64,000 nucleotides of DNA. Origin: Pseudomonas fluorescens Q2-87. GTDB lineage: Bacteria > Pseudomonadota > Gammaproteobacteria > Pseudomonadales > Pseudomonadaceae. The translations under genes were made by a program, and so were the position numbers. Under the pieces are notes generated by a model, which ran no database searches, was not told where the DNA came from, and saw only the letters and a program-made list of their open reading frames with translations. Positions 37,485 through 46,814 of this stretch are shown here, piece after piece (the stretch's first letter is position 1; each line of letters begins with the position of its first letter). The stretch spans positions 1,864,556-1,928,555 of the forward strand of contig NZ_CM001558.1 in assembly GCF_000281895.1 (NCBI RefSeq), given 5' to 3'.

Positions 37485-38567
37485 ATGAGCAAGCAGATTC
37501 TGATTCTCCCAGGTGATGGCATTGGCCCGGAAATCATGGCCGAAGCGGTCAAGGTCCTGGAATTGGCGAACGACAAGTACAGCCTGGGCTTCGAACTGAG
37601 CCACGACGTGATCGGCGGCGCTGCCATCGACAAGCACGGCGTGCCCCTGGCCGATGAAACCCTCGACCGTGCCCGCGCAGCCGATGCCGTGCTGCTGGGC
37701 GCCGTGGGCGGCCCGAAATGGGACAAGATCGAGCGCGACATTCGTCCTGAACGCGGCCTGTTGAAGATTCGTGCGCAACTGGGCCTGTTCGGCAACCTGC
37801 GTCCGGCGATTCTGTACCCGCAACTGGCCGATGCCTCCAGCCTGAAGCCGGAAATCGTCTCGGGCCTGGACATCCTCATCGTTCGTGAGCTGACCGGCGG
37901 TATCTACTTCGGCGCCCCCCGTGGCACCCGTGAGCTGGATAATGGCGAGCGCCAGGCCTACGACACCCTGCCTTACAGCGAAAGCGAAATCCGCCGTATC
38001 GCCCGGGTCGGTTTCGACATGGCCCGCGTGCGTGGCAAGAAGCTGTGCTCGGTAGACAAGGCCAATGTGCTGGCGTCCAGCCAACTGTGGCGTGAAGTGG
38101 TCGAGCAGGTTGCCAAGGATTACCCGGACGTCGAATTGAGCCACATGTACGTCGACAATGCCGCCATGCAATTGGTGCGTGCGCCAAAGCAGTTCGACGT
38201 GATCGTCACCGACAACCTGTTCGGCGACATCCTGTCCGACGAAGCGTCGATGCTCACCGGCTCCATCGGCATGCTGCCATCGGCCTCCCTGGACGCCAAC
38301 AACAAGGGTATGTATGAGCCATGCCACGGTTCGGCGCCGGACATCGCCGGGCAGGGCATTGCCAACCCGTTGGCAACCATTCTGTCGGTGTCGATGATGC
38401 TGCGTTACAGTTTCAATCAGGTCGCTGCCGCCGACGCCATCGAGAAGGCCGTCAGCGTGGTGCTGGACCAAGGCTTGCGCACCGGTGACATCTGGTCGGC
38501 CGGTTGTACCAGAGTCGGTACCCAGCAAATGGGCGACGCAGTAGTCGCCGCGCTGCGGAATCTGTAA
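37485..38567 (+). CDS. leuB: 3-isopropylmalate dehydrogenase LeuB
   Basis: NAD-dependent oxidative decarboxylase of 360 residues giving 4-methyl-2-oxopentanoate in leucine synthesis. It starts with the nucleotide-fold strand [19 protein letters not shown], has the substrate-binding arginines in the [16 protein letters not shown] loop near residue 95, the Mg2+ site in [18 protein letters not shown] near 240, and the coenzyme motif [14 protein letters not shown] near 285. AACGAGGAAAGC precedes the ATG. A hairpin at 38574 and asd follow, so branched-chain and [15 protein letters not shown] genes may be partly co-transcribed. Confidence 0.97.
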   Translation: MSKQILILPGDGIGPEIMAEAVKVLELANDKYSLGFELSHDVIGGAAIDKHGVPLADETLDRARAADAVLLGAVGGPKWDKIERDIRPERGLLKIRAQLGLFGNLRPAILYPQLADASSLKPEIVSGLDILIVRELTGGIYFGAPRGTRELDNGERQAYDTLPYSESEIRRIARVGFDMARVRGKKLCSVDKANVLASSQLWREVVEQVAKDYPDVELSHMYVDNAAMQLVRAPKQFDVIVTDNLFGDILSDEASMLTGSIGMLPSASLDANNKGMYEPCHGSAPDIAGQGIANPLATILSVSMMLRYSFNQVAAADAIEKAVSVVLDQGLRTGDIWSAGCTRVGTQQMGDAVVAALRNL

Positions 38568-38573
38568 TCTTTC

Positions 38574-38604
38574 GGGCCCACCGCTTCGACGGTGGCCCAC
38601 TTTT
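38574..38604 (+). terminator. Hairpin between leuB and asd
   Basis: Arms GGGCCCACCG and CGGTGGCCC (one bulged C) with loop CTTCGA, followed by ACTTTTG. A probable leaky terminator or attenuator; asd starts 17 bases later. Confidence 0.65.
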
Positions 38605-38621
38605 GTATAGGTGTAGTTGCG

Positions 38622-39734
38622 ATGAAACGTGTAGGTCTGATCGGTTGGCGCGGCATGGTCGGTTCCGTGCTCATGCAGCGAATGCTGGAAGAGCAGGATT
38701 TCGATCTCATTGAGCCGGTGTTTTTCACCACGTCCAACGTGGGTGGCCAGGGCCCGTCCGTGGGCAAGGACACCGGTGTGCTCAAGGATGCCTACAGCAT
38801 CGAAGAGCTCAAGACCCTCGACGTGATCCTGACTTGCCAGGGCGGCGACTACACCAGCGAAGTCTTCCCTAAGCTGCGTGAAGCCGGCTGGCAGGGTTAC
38901 TGGATCGACGCCGCTTCCAGCCTGCGCATGCAGGACGACGCGGTGATCGTCCTCGACCCGGTGAACCGCAAGGTCATCGACCAGCAGTTGGACGCGGGCA
39001 CCAAGAACTACATCGGCGGCAACTGCACCGTCAGCCTGATGCTGATGGGTTTGGGCGGCTTGTTCGAGGCCGGTCTGGTGGAATGGATGAGCGCCATGAC
39101 CTACCAGGCGGCTTCTGGTGGCGGCGCGCAGCACATGCGTGAGCTGATCAAGCAAATGGGCGTGACCCACGGCGCTGTCGCTGATGAACTGGCCAACCCG
39201 GCCAGCGCCATCCTGGACATCGACCGCAAGGTCGCCGAGGCGATGCGCAGCGATGCGTACCCGACCGAGAATTTTGGCGTGCCGCTGGCCGGCAGCCTGA
39301 TCCCATGGATCGACAAGGAACTGCCCAACGGCCAGAGCCGTGAAGAGTGGAAGGCCCAGGCCGAGACCAACAAGATCCTCGGTCGCTTCAAGAGCCCGAT
39401 TCCGGTGGACGGCATCTGCGTGCGCATCGGTGCCATGCGTTGCCACAGCCAGGCGCTGACCATCAAGCTGAACAAGGACGTGCCGATCGCCGACATCGAA
39501 GGGCTGATCAGCCAGCACAACCCTTGGGTCAAACTGGTGCCGAACAACCGCGAGATCAGCATGCAGGAGCTGAGCCCGACCAAGGTCACCGGCACCTTGA
39601 ACGTCCCGGTTGGGCGTTTGCGCAAACTGAACATGGGCTCGCAATTCGTCGGCGCCTTCACCGTTGGCGACCAACTGCTGTGGGGCGCGGCCGAACCGCT
39701 GCGTCGCATGCTGCGGATCCTGCTCGAGCGTTGA
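38622..39734 (+). CDS. asd: [21 protein letters not shown] dehydrogenase Asd
   Basis: NADPH-dependent enzyme of 370 residues that reduces aspartyl phosphate to the semialdehyde, the entry to lysine, threonine, methionine and diaminopimelate. The nucleotide motif is [13 protein letters not shown] near residue 6; the catalytic Cys is in [14 protein letters not shown] near residue 135; the catalytic His is in [12 protein letters not shown] near 275. The frame extends upstream to 38592 but that is hairpin DNA; ATG at 38622 begins [12 protein letters not shown] terminator and a REP cluster follow; the next gene is a non-catalytic Asd-like paralogue. Confidence 0.97.
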   Translation: MKRVGLIGWRGMVGSVLMQRMLEEQDFDLIEPVFFTTSNVGGQGPSVGKDTGVLKDAYSIEELKTLDVILTCQGGDYTSEVFPKLREAGWQGYWIDAASSLRMQDDAVIVLDPVNRKVIDQQLDAGTKNYIGGNCTVSLMLMGLGGLFEAGLVEWMSAMTYQAASGGGAQHMRELIKQMGVTHGAVADELANPASAILDIDRKVAEAMRSDAYPTENFGVPLAGSLIPWIDKELPNGQSREEWKAQAETNKILGRFKSPIPVDGICVRIGAMRCHSQALTIKLNKDVPIADIEGLISQHNPWVKLVPNNREISMQELSPTKVTGTLNVPVGRLRKLNMGSQFVGAFTVGDQLLWGAAEPLRRMLRILLER

Positions 39735-39754
39735 TCGATTGCTGCTGTGAAAGA

Positions 39755-39787
39755 ACCCGTGCCTTGTGAGAGGTGCGGGTTTTTTTA
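39755..39787 (+). terminator. asd terminator
   Basis: Arms ACCCGTGCC and GGTGCGGGT (with two G-U pairs) around TTGTGAGA, then a run of seven T. Clear intrinsic terminator 20 bases after the asd stop. Confidence 0.93.
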
Positions 39788-39809
39788 TCGGCTCAAAAAT
39801 GCTCTGCCA

Positions 39810-39952
39810 ACCGTGGGAGCGGGCTTGCTCGCGAATGCGGTAGATCAGTTTGCATCAATATTGAATGTGACGTCGTCTTCGCGAGCAAGCCCGCTCCCAC
39901 ACGGGATCTTCAGTGGGCACAGACCTGTGGGAGCGAGCCTGCTCGCGATGGG
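39810..39952. repeat. Cluster of three REP palindromes (family A)
   Basis: Two copies face each other (GTGGGAGCGGGCTTGCTCGC, then GCGAGCAAGCCCGCTCCCAC), and a third follows in the first orientation (GTGGGAGCGAGCCTGCTCGC). They occupy most of the 311-base gap between asd and the Asd-like gene; nothing else is visible there except the terminator at its start and the ribosome site of the next gene. Confidence 0.9.
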
Positions 39953-40045
39953 GCCAGCCCAGATACCACAAATCCCCCCGCCAATTGCCCGCATACCCAT
40001 CACCCGGTAAAGTGCCGCTCCCCACGTTTTACCTGAGGTAGACCC

Positions 40046-41056
40046 ATGAGCCAGTCCTTTGATATTGCCGTGATCGGCGCCACCGGTACTGTCGGCGAAG
40101 CCCTCGTGCAGATTCTCGAAGAGCGGGACTTCCCGGTCGGCAACCTGCACCTGCTGGCCAGCAGCGAGTCGGCAGGCAGTTCGGTGATGTTTCGCGGTAA
40201 AAACGTGCGGGTGCGCGAAGTCGACGAATTCGATTTCAGTAAAGTCCAACTGGTCTTTTTCGCCGCGGGGCCCGCAGTGACTCTGAGTTTCGCCCCGCGT
40301 GCCACGGCCGCCGGTTGCGCGCTGATCGATCTGTCCGGCGCCTTGCCGCCGGAGCAGGCGCCGCAGATCGTGCCCGAAGCCAATGCCCCTGTGCTGGCTG
40401 GCCTGGGCAAACCGTTGCAGGTCGGCAGCCCCAGCGCTTCGGCCATCGTGCTGGCAGTCGCCCTGGCGCCGCTGCGTGACTGCCTGGATATTCAGCGCAT
40501 CAGCGTGACCGCCAGCCTCGCGGTGTCCGCCCAGGGCCGTGCCGCCGTGAGCGAACTGGCGCGCCAGACCGCCGAGTTGCTCAATGCCCGTCCACTGGAG
40601 CCGAAGTTCTTTGACCGGCAGATGGCGTTCAATCTGCTGGCACAGGTCGGCACCCCGGATGAACAGGGTCATACGCAACTGGAAAAGCGTCTGGTGCGCG
40701 AGTTGCGCCAGGTCCTGAATCAACCTTTATTAAAGATTTCCGTCACTTGCATTCAAGCCCCGGTGTTTTTCGGCGATAGCTTTAGCGTGACTGTGCAGTC
40801 TGCAGGCGCCATCGACCTGGCCAAGGTCAACGCAGCCCTGGAAGCGGCGCCCGGTATCGAGCTGGTGGATGCGGGCGATTACCCGACGCCGGTGGGCGAT
40901 GCGGTGGGCCAGGATGTGGTCTATGTGGGGCGTGTACGCGGCGGTATCGATGATCCGGCTGAACTAAATATGTGGCTGACGTCAGATAACGTACGCAAGG
41001 GCGCGGCGCTCAACGCAGTGCAGGTGGCTGAGTTGTTGATAAAAGACCTGCTGTAA
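40046..41056 (+). CDS. Asd-like (USG-1 family) protein lacking the active-site Cys
   Basis: Protein of 336 residues with the [21 protein letters not shown] dehydrogenase fold. The Rossmann motif AVIGATGTVGEALVQIL opens it, and VQAPVFFGDSFSVTVQS marks the C-terminal domain. At the position of the catalytic Cys (NCT/NCS in Asd) it reads GSPSASAIV, so no thiol is present. This resembles E. coli Usg-1, which lies upstream of truA; here fimV sits between. It is unlikely to make aspartate semialdehyde. TGAGGTAGACCC gives its ribosome binding site. Role unknown; a structural or NADP-binding function is possible. Confidence 0.85.
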   Translation: MSQSFDIAVIGATGTVGEALVQILEERDFPVGNLHLLASSESAGSSVMFRGKNVRVREVDEFDFSKVQLVFFAAGPAVTLSFAPRATAAGCALIDLSGALPPEQAPQIVPEANAPVLAGLGKPLQVGSPSASAIVLAVALAPLRDCLDIQRISVTASLAVSAQGRAAVSELARQTAELLNARPLEPKFFDRQMAFNLLAQVGTPDEQGHTQLEKRLVRELRQVLNQPLLKISVTCIQAPVFFGDSFSVTVQSAGAIDLAKVNAALEAAPGIELVDAGDYPTPVGDAVGQDVVYVGRVRGGIDDPAELNMWLTSDNVRKGAALNAVQVAELLIKDLL

Positions 41057-41265
41057 AAGATACTTGGGCACAATTTGTCGAATGATTCTAGCTGGGCGCT
41101 ATGCTTGGCCAGAGTGCTGAAGGCGAACCCTCCTCTGGAAGCGTTCCCGAGGCATGAGTGAAACGATCGCGCGCACCGTCGCTTTGGGGCTGCGCGCAAT
41201 GCCTTACGGCAGCGGCATCAATACCTTCTCGCTGGCCGAGGAATGTTCAAACAAAGGAAGAGGCT

Positions 41266-43860
41266 ATGGTTCAAGTTCGCAAACTGGTGTTAGCAATAGC
41301 GGCCGCCTCGGCGCTGTCCTCCGGTATGGCGCAAGCGCTCGGGCTGGGGGAATTGACCCTGAAGTCGGCGCCGAACCAGCCCCTGGTCGCCGAGATCGAG
41401 TTGCTCGACGTTCAGCAACTGACCGCTGCCGAAGTCGTGCCGAGCCTGGCCTCGCCCGAAGACTTCGCCAAAGCCGGCGTCGACCGCCAGGCCTTCCTCA
41501 ACAACCTGACCTTTACCCCGGTGATCAACGCCAACGGCAAGAGCATCCTGCGGGTGACTTCCAGCCAGCCGCTGTCCGAGCCGATGGTCAAGTTCCTGGT
41601 GCAAGTGATGTGGCCCAACGGCCGCCTGTTGCGCGACTACAGCGTATTGCTCGATCCGTCCAAATTCTCACCCCAGGCCGCCGACGCCGCCCGGGCGAAG
41701 CCGGCCCAGGTCGTGTCCACGCCGGTCACGGGCGCTACCAAGCCGTCGCAATACACCACCACGCCACGCGATACCCTGTGGGAAATCGCCGCCAAGGTGC
41801 GTAACGGTGGTTCGGTCCAGCAGACGATGCTGGCGATCCAGGCCTTGAACCCGAACGCGTTCATCAACGGCAACATCAACCTGCTCAAGACGGGTCAAGT
41901 GCTGCGCCTGCCGGACCCCGTGCAAAGCACTGCGCTGCCACAGCCACAGGCCATCGCTGAAGTCGCTGCGCAGAACGCTGCCTGGCGTTCAGGTCGTCGG
42001 GCTGTGGCGGGTGCCGGCAAGCAACAGCTGGATGCCACCAAGCGGGGCCGTGGCGAAGGCGCGCCGGCACAGGCTGCCGGTCGCGATAACCTGAGCCTGG
42101 TATCGGCCGAGTCGGCGAAGGCGGGCGCCAAAGGCAAGGGTGCTGCGGGCGATGCCCAGGCGTTGAACAACAAGCTTGCGGTGACCCAGGAGAGCCTCGA
42201 CTCGGCTCGCCGGGACAACGAAGAGCTGAAAAGCCGCATGGCGGATCTGCAGAGCCAGCTGGACAAGCTGCAGCGCCTGATCGAACTGAAGAACAATCAA
42301 CTGGCCAAGATGCAGGCCGAAGGCGCCGCGGTACCGCCTGCCGGTGAAGCGCCGCCAGCGATGTCCGCCGAGCTGACCCCTGCGCCAGCGGCACAAGCCC
42401 CGGCGCCTGCGCCTGAAGCGACCCCTGAAGCGACGCCGCCTGCTGCACCGGTCGAGCCGGCGCCTGCCGCTTCCAACGAACAAAAGTACAACGACCTGCT
42501 GACCAACCCGGTCCTGCTCGGATTGATTGGCGGCGGCGCGCTGATCCTGCTGTTGTTGCTCTTGCTGCTTGCCCGCCGCCGGAAGGCCCAGCAGGAAGCC
42601 GAGAAACACGTGCGCATGGCGCGCGCCCTTGAGGAGGAGGCCGATTTCTCCCCGGAGCTCGATCTGCCCCCGAGCAGCTTCGAGGGCATTGATGTTCCGC
42701 CACCTAGCGTAAAACTCGAGCCAAAACCGGCGCCAGCGCCTGCGCCGGTACCCAAGCCGGCTCCGGTGGTCGCGCCTGTGGTCGTTACGCCGCCCATCGC
42801 CGCGCCGCTGGTGGCTCCGGCTGCCGACCCTTCCGACGACGTGTTGCCCCTGGCCCAGTCCCATATCGATCGTGGTCGCTTGAATCAGGCGGCTGATCTG
42901 CTTGAACAAGGAATCAAGGCCGAGCCTCAGCGCAGTGACCTGCGCCTGAAGCTGATGGAAGTTTACGGCCAACAGGGCGACCGCGACGCTTTTGTCGCCC
43001 AGGAGCGTCAACTGGTGGCCAATGGCGACAACTTCGCCCAGGTCGAACAGCTCAAGAGCCGTTTCCCTGCCATGGTGGTCGCGACCACCGCAGGCCTGGC
43101 CGCTGCGGCAGTCGCAGCGGAGCTGGACGCGCAGTACGTCAAGGACCTGCTCGAAGACAAAGCGCCGACCGATGAGGAACTGGACAGCGCCTTTGACCTG
43201 AGCCTGGACGATATGGAAGCGACCCCGGTCGCGCCGGCACCCGAGCCCGTCGCAGAGCTGGATGCGTTCCCGGAAGACGACGACCTGAGTTTCGAGTCGG
43301 TGCTCAAGCAGCAGACCGAAGCCAACGAAAGCCTGGACGACCTGTCGGAGTTTGACCTGGATCTGGGCGCCGATGCGCCGGCCCCGACACCAACTGCTGC
43401 GCTGGATGACGAAGACTTCCTGCTTGACCTGGGCGACGACCTTAAAGGTTTCGACCTGCCTGCGCAGGACACGCCGCCAGTCGCCGATATCCCGGCTGAC
43501 GACCTCGAATTGCCGGCCGATTTTGACCTGTCCCTGGCCGATGAAATGGACGCCCAGGATGGACCCAAGGACGCCTTCGAGTCCGAGTTGGACGATGTCA
43601 ACGCCGAGCTTGATCGCCTGTCCGACAGCCTCGGCCAGCCGACGTTCACCGCCGAGGATGCGTTGGTAGGCGCTGAAGACGAGCCGGACTTCGACTTCCT
43701 CAGCGGCACCGATGAAGTCGCGACCAAGCTCGATCTGGCCCAGGCCTACATCGACATGGGCGACAACGACGGCGCCCGGGACATCCTCGGCGAAGTCCTC
43801 AGCGAAGGCGATGCCACCCAGAAGAGCGAAGCGCAGGAAATGTTGTCGCGCTTGGCTTGA
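41266..43860 (+). CDS. fimV: FimV-family pole-organising inner-membrane protein
   Basis: Polar scaffold of 864 residues that helps type IV pilus assembly and c-di-GMP/cAMP signalling in Pseudomonas. The signal peptide is about residues 1-24 (LVLAIAAASALSSGMAQA). The periplasmic half has the FimV-specific LGELTLKSAPNQPLVAEIEL and a LysM-like segment YTTTPRDTLWEIAAKV near 160-215, then a coiled coil (about 300-350) and Pro/Ala linker. One TM lies at about 415-438 with a run of eight Leu. The cytosolic part is highly acidic with TPR-like repeats and ends in the conserved KLDLAQAYIDMGDNDGARDI block. The frame is open to 41158; ATG at 41266 has AAAGGAAGAGG. A 209-base leader and a strong terminator bracket it. 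Confidence 0.95.
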   Translation: MVQVRKLVLAIAAASALSSGMAQALGLGELTLKSAPNQPLVAEIELLDVQQLTAAEVVPSLASPEDFAKAGVDRQAFLNNLTFTPVINANGKSILRVTSSQPLSEPMVKFLVQVMWPNGRLLRDYSVLLDPSKFSPQAADAARAKPAQVVSTPVTGATKPSQYTTTPRDTLWEIAAKVRNGGSVQQTMLAIQALNPNAFINGNINLLKTGQVLRLPDPVQSTALPQPQAIAEVAAQNAAWRSGRRAVAGAGKQQLDATKRGRGEGAPAQAAGRDNLSLVSAESAKAGAKGKGAAGDAQALNNKLAVTQESLDSARRDNEELKSRMADLQSQLDKLQRLIELKNNQLAKMQAEGAAVPPAGEAPPAMSAELTPAPAAQAPAPAPEATPEATPPAAPVEPAPAASNEQKYNDLLTNPVLLGLIGGGALILLLLLLLLARRRKAQQEAEKHVRMARALEEEADFSPELDLPPSSFEGIDVPPPSVKLEPKPAPAPAPVPKPAPVVAPVVVTPPIAAPLVAPAADPSDDVLPLAQSHIDRGRLNQAADLLEQGIKAEPQRSDLRLKLMEVYGQQGDRDAFVAQERQLVANGDNFAQVEQLKSRFPAMVVATTAGLAAAAVAAELDAQYVKDLLEDKAPTDEELDSAFDLSLDDMEATPVAPAPEPVAELDAFPEDDDLSFESVLKQQTEANESLDDLSEFDLDLGADAPAPTPTAALDDEDFLLDLGDDLKGFDLPAQDTPPVADIPADDLELPADFDLSLADEMDAQDGPKDAFESELDDVNAELDRLSDSLGQPTFTAEDALVGAEDEPDFDFLSGTDEVATKLDLAQAYIDMGDNDGARDILGEVLSEGDATQKSEAQEMLSRLA

Positions 43861-43875
43861 GAAGAGCGGTAAATA

Positions 43876-43905
43876 AAAACGGCAGCCAATGAGGCTGCCG
43901 TTTTT
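43876..43905 (+). terminator. fimV terminator
   Basis: Perfect arms AAAACGGCAGCC and GGCTGCCGTTTT around AATGA, ending in a T run, 15 bases after the fimV stop. Confidence 0.95.
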
Positions 43906-43963
43906 GTTTGTGTTGGTTCACTCACCACAGGGACTTGTCCTGGTCCCAAGACCCACCTGGCCC

Positions 43964-43990
43964 CTTGTGGGAACGAGCTTGCTCGCGATG
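43964..43990. repeat. Solo REP (family A, diverged)
   Basis: TTGTGGGAACGAGCTTGCTC, one unpaired copy with two changes from the consensus, between fimV and truA. Confidence 0.7.
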
Positions 43991-44088
43991 GCGTCGGCCC
44001 ATTCGCCGCCGGATCACCGGTTGCACTGGCATCCCACTCGGCGCGCCTTATAATGCCCGCCTTTGCGTACCTTAGCAGGCTGTAATCC

Positions 44089-44943
44089 TTGGCAAACATA
44101 GACAACCCAGCTGCCGAAATGGCGGCTGAAGGCTTTTTACGGGTCGCCTTGGGCGTTGAATACAAAGGCTCGCGCTATCGCGGCTGGCAGCGTCAGGCTT
44201 CCGGTGTATTGACGGTGCAGGAAACCCTCGAGAACGCGCTGTCCAAAGTCGCCGACTCGCCCGTGTCGCTGCATTGTGCCGGCCGTACCGATGCCGGCGT
44301 GCACGCCTGTGGCCAAGTGGTGCATTTCGACACCCAAGTCGAGCGTTCGATGAAGGCCTGGGTGATGGGTGCCAACATCAACTTGCCCCACGACGTCAGC
44401 GTCAGCTGGGCCAAGGTGATGCCGGCGCATTTCCATGCGCGCTTCAAGGCCATCGCCCGACGCTATCGCTACGTGATCTACAACGATCAGATTCGCCCGG
44501 CGCACCTGAACGAAGAAATTACCTGGAACCATCGGCCGTTGGACGTCGAGCGCATGGCCGAGGCCGCGCAATACTTGGTTGGGGTCCACGACTTCAGTGC
44601 CTTCCGCGCCGGTCAGTGCCAGGCCAAGTCGCCGATCAAGGAGCTGCATCACCTGCGCGTGACCCGTCACGGCAAGATGATCGTGCTCGACATCCGCGCC
44701 AGCGCATTCCTGCACCACATGGTGCGCAACATCGCCGGCGTGCTGATGACCATCGGTGCCGGCGAACGGCCGGTGGAATGGATCAAGGAAGTGCTCGACA
44801 GCCGCATCCGCCGTTCCGGTGGCGTGACCGCACATCCGTTCGGCTTGTATCTGGTGCAGGTCGAATACCGCGATGAGTTCGAACTGCCGGAGCGTTACAT
44901 CGGGCCACATTTCCTCACGGGCTTCTCGGAACTCGACGGCTGA
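44089..44943 (+). CDS. truA: tRNA pseudouridine(38-40) synthase TruA
   Basis: Isomerises uridines 38, 39 and 40 in the anticodon arm of many tRNAs. 284 residues from the TTG start at 44089. The catalytic Asp lies in CAGRTDAGVHACGQVVHFDT near residue 70, preceded by KGSRYRGWQRQ, and HHMVRNIAG near 210 closes the active site. I prefer the TTG start because the 10 residues before the internal ATG at 44119 (ANIDNPAAE) look like the usual Pseudomonas TruA head; the ATG remains possible. It opens a rightward run with trpF after 62 bases. Confidence 0.93.
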   Translation: MANIDNPAAEMAAEGFLRVALGVEYKGSRYRGWQRQASGVLTVQETLENALSKVADSPVSLHCAGRTDAGVHACGQVVHFDTQVERSMKAWVMGANINLPHDVSVSWAKVMPAHFHARFKAIARRYRYVIYNDQIRPAHLNEEITWNHRPLDVERMAEAAQYLVGVHDFSAFRAGQCQAKSPIKELHHLRVTRHGKMIVLDIRASAFLHHMVRNIAGVLMTIGAGERPVEWIKEVLDSRIRRSGGVTAHPFGLYLVQVEYRDEFELPERYIGPHFLTGFSELDG

Positions 44944-45005
44944 CGCCCTGCGCAGCATTTGCTAACATCCGGGACTTTCACGGATTTGCCTGAGGTTTTA
45001 ACGAC

Positions 45006-45638
45006 ATGTCGGCCGTTCGCAGCAAGATTTGCGGAATCACCCGCGTCGAGGACGCGTTGGCGGCGGTCGAGGCTGGCGCCGATGCCATCGGGCTGGTGTT
45101 TTATGCCAAGAGTCCGCGAGCGGTGACAGTGCAGCAGGCCAGGGCGATCATCCAGGCCTTGCCGCCGTTCGTGACCCCCGTGGGCCTGTTCGTCAATACC
45201 AGTCGTTGCGAGTTGGGCGAGATACTCGATGCGGTGCCGCTGGCCCTGTTGCAGTTTCATGGCGACGAGGCCCCGGCTGACTGTGAAGGCTGGCATCGGC
45301 CCTACATCAAGGCGTTGCGGGTCAAGGCCGGTGATGACATTGCGGCCAGTTGCGAGGCGTTTGCCGGTGCCAGCGGCATTCTGCTGGACACCTACGTGGA
45401 AGGCGTTCCCGGCGGTACCGGCGAAGCATTCGACTGGACACTGGTGCCGCAGGGCCTGAGCAAACCGATCATTCTGGCCGGTGGCCTGACGGCAGAAAAC
45501 GTGGCCGAGGCCATTCGCCAGGTTCGCCCTTATGCAGTGGACGTGAGTGGCGGGGTGGAGCAGGCCAAGGGCATCAAGGATGCGGCAAGGATTCACGCGT
45601 TCATGGCCGCTGTACGCAGCAGCCAGTCGTCAATGTGA
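45006..45638 (+). CDS. trpF: Phosphoribosylanthranilate isomerase TrpF
   Basis: TIM-barrel isomerase of 210 residues for the third step of tryptophan synthesis. The general-base Cys is in [11 protein letters not shown] near residue 9 and the general-acid Asp in [14 protein letters not shown] near residue 126; the phosphate site is [11 protein letters not shown] and [20 protein letters not shown] lies just before the ATG. Unlike enterics it is separate from trpC, as in other Pseudomonas. It sits between truA and accD, with a 255-base gap before accD. Confidence 0.96.
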   Translation: MSAVRSKICGITRVEDALAAVEAGADAIGLVFYAKSPRAVTVQQARAIIQALPPFVTPVGLFVNTSRCELGEILDAVPLALLQFHGDEAPADCEGWHRPYIKALRVKAGDDIAASCEAFAGASGILLDTYVEGVPGGTGEAFDWTLVPQGLSKPIILAGGLTAENVAEAIRQVRPYAVDVSGGVEQAKGIKDAARIHAFMAAVRSSQSSM

Positions 45639-45893
45639 CGGCTGGCAGACTGCCGCCGTCCATACCAGCACTGTACAAAGCAGGCAGGCGCCGCCTCCGG
45701 GTGGGCCGATAGCAAAGTGGTAATCGCACTGCAGCGGTTGCCGGGATGGCTGAGAAGATTTGGGTTGCACGCAGGTCATGCTTCGCGCTGACCGTGTCTG
45801 CCCCTCGACTCGCCGCACAATGAATTTAGCTCAAGGGCATACGCGGGGCCGCGAACCAAAGCGTTCGGGCCGCCGGTACTGGAGAAAGAAAGC

Positions 45894-46814
45894 ATGAGCA
45901 ACTGGTTGGTAGACAAACTGATCCCTTCGATCATGCGTTCCGAGGTGAAGAAAAGCTCGGTGCCTGAAGGTCTGTGGCACAAATGTCCGTCCTGCGAAGC
46001 GGTGCTGTACCGCCCCGAGCTGGAAAAGACCCTGGACGTTTGCCCTAAGTGCAACCATCACATGCGCATCGGCGCACGTGCCCGTATCGATATCTTCCTG
46101 GACGCTGAAGGTCGCGTGGAACTGGGCGCCGACCTGGAGCCAGTGGACCGTCTGAAATTTCGCGACGGCAAGAAATACAAGGACCGCCTGACCGCTGCCC
46201 AGAAGCAGACCGGTGAAAAGGACGCCCTGGTGTCCATGAGCGGTACTTTGCTGGGCATGCCTGTGGTGGTCTCGGCTTTCGAGTTCTCCTTCATGGGCGG
46301 TTCCATGGGCGCCATCGTCGGCGAGCGTTTCGTTCGCGCCGCCAACCATGCCCTGGAAAACCGTTGCCCGATGATCTGCTTCGCCGCTTCCGGCGGTGCG
46401 CGGATGCAGGAAGCACTGATTTCCCTGATGCAGATGGCCAAGACCTCTGCCGTGCTGGCTCGTCTGCGCGAAGAAGGCATCCCGTTCATCTCGGTGTTGA
46501 CCGACCCGGTCTACGGCGGTGTTTCCGCCAGCCTGGCCATGCTGGGCGACGTGATCGTCGGCGAGCCCAAGGCCCTGATCGGCTTTGCCGGCCCGCGCGT
46601 GATCGAGCAGACCGTACGGGAAAAACTGCCGGAAGGCTTCCAGCGCAGTGAGTTCCTGCTGGAACACGGCGCCATCGACATGATCATCCATCGCCAGGAG
46701 CTGCGTCCGCGCCTGGGCAACCTGTTGGCTCAACTGATGGGCCTGCCGACGCCGAAATTCGTCGCTGCGCCGATCGAGCCGATCGTGGTTCCGCCGGTGC
46801 CTGCAGGCCTATGA
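45894..46814 (+). CDS. accD: Acetyl-CoA carboxylase carboxyltransferase beta subunit AccD
   Basis: Beta subunit, 306 residues, of the carboxyltransferase that moves CO2 from biotin to acetyl-CoA, first step of fatty-acid synthesis. The zinc ribbon is [11 protein letters not shown]...[12 protein letters not shown] (four Cys, residues 28-54). The crotonase-type core holds [21 protein letters not shown] and [30 protein letters not shown] precedes the ATG. The 255-base leader upstream contains no gene; AccD translation is known to be self-regulated in E. coli, and this leader would be the place for it. Stop overlaps the folC start. Confidence 0.97.
   Translation: MSNWLVDKLIPSIMRSEVKKSSVPEGLWHKCPSCEAVLYRPELEKTLDVCPKCNHHMRIGARARIDIFLDAEGRVELGADLEPVDRLKFRDGKKYKDRLTAAQKQTGEKDALVSMSGTLLGMPVVVSAFEFSFMGGSMGAIVGERFVRAANHALENRCPMICFAASGGARMQEALISLMQMAKTSAVLARLREEGIPFISVLTDPVYGGVSASLAMLGDVIVGEPKALIGFAGPRVIEQTVREKLPEGFQRSEFLLEHGAIDMIIHRQELRPRLGNLLAQLMGLPTPKFVAAPIEPIVVPPVPAGL

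Noticed and set aside
36759..39674. A 971-codon leftward open frame across the methyltransferase, leuB and asd genes
   Set aside because: It lies antisense to three well-recognised genes; long antisense frames are common in GC-rich Pseudomonas because stops are rare in that phase. The composition is His/Gln/Arg-rich with no family.
39810..39952. Repeated palindromes considered as a CRISPR array
   Set aside because: Repeats alternate orientation and match extragenic palindromes elsewhere in the window; there is no regular spacer length and no cas gene.
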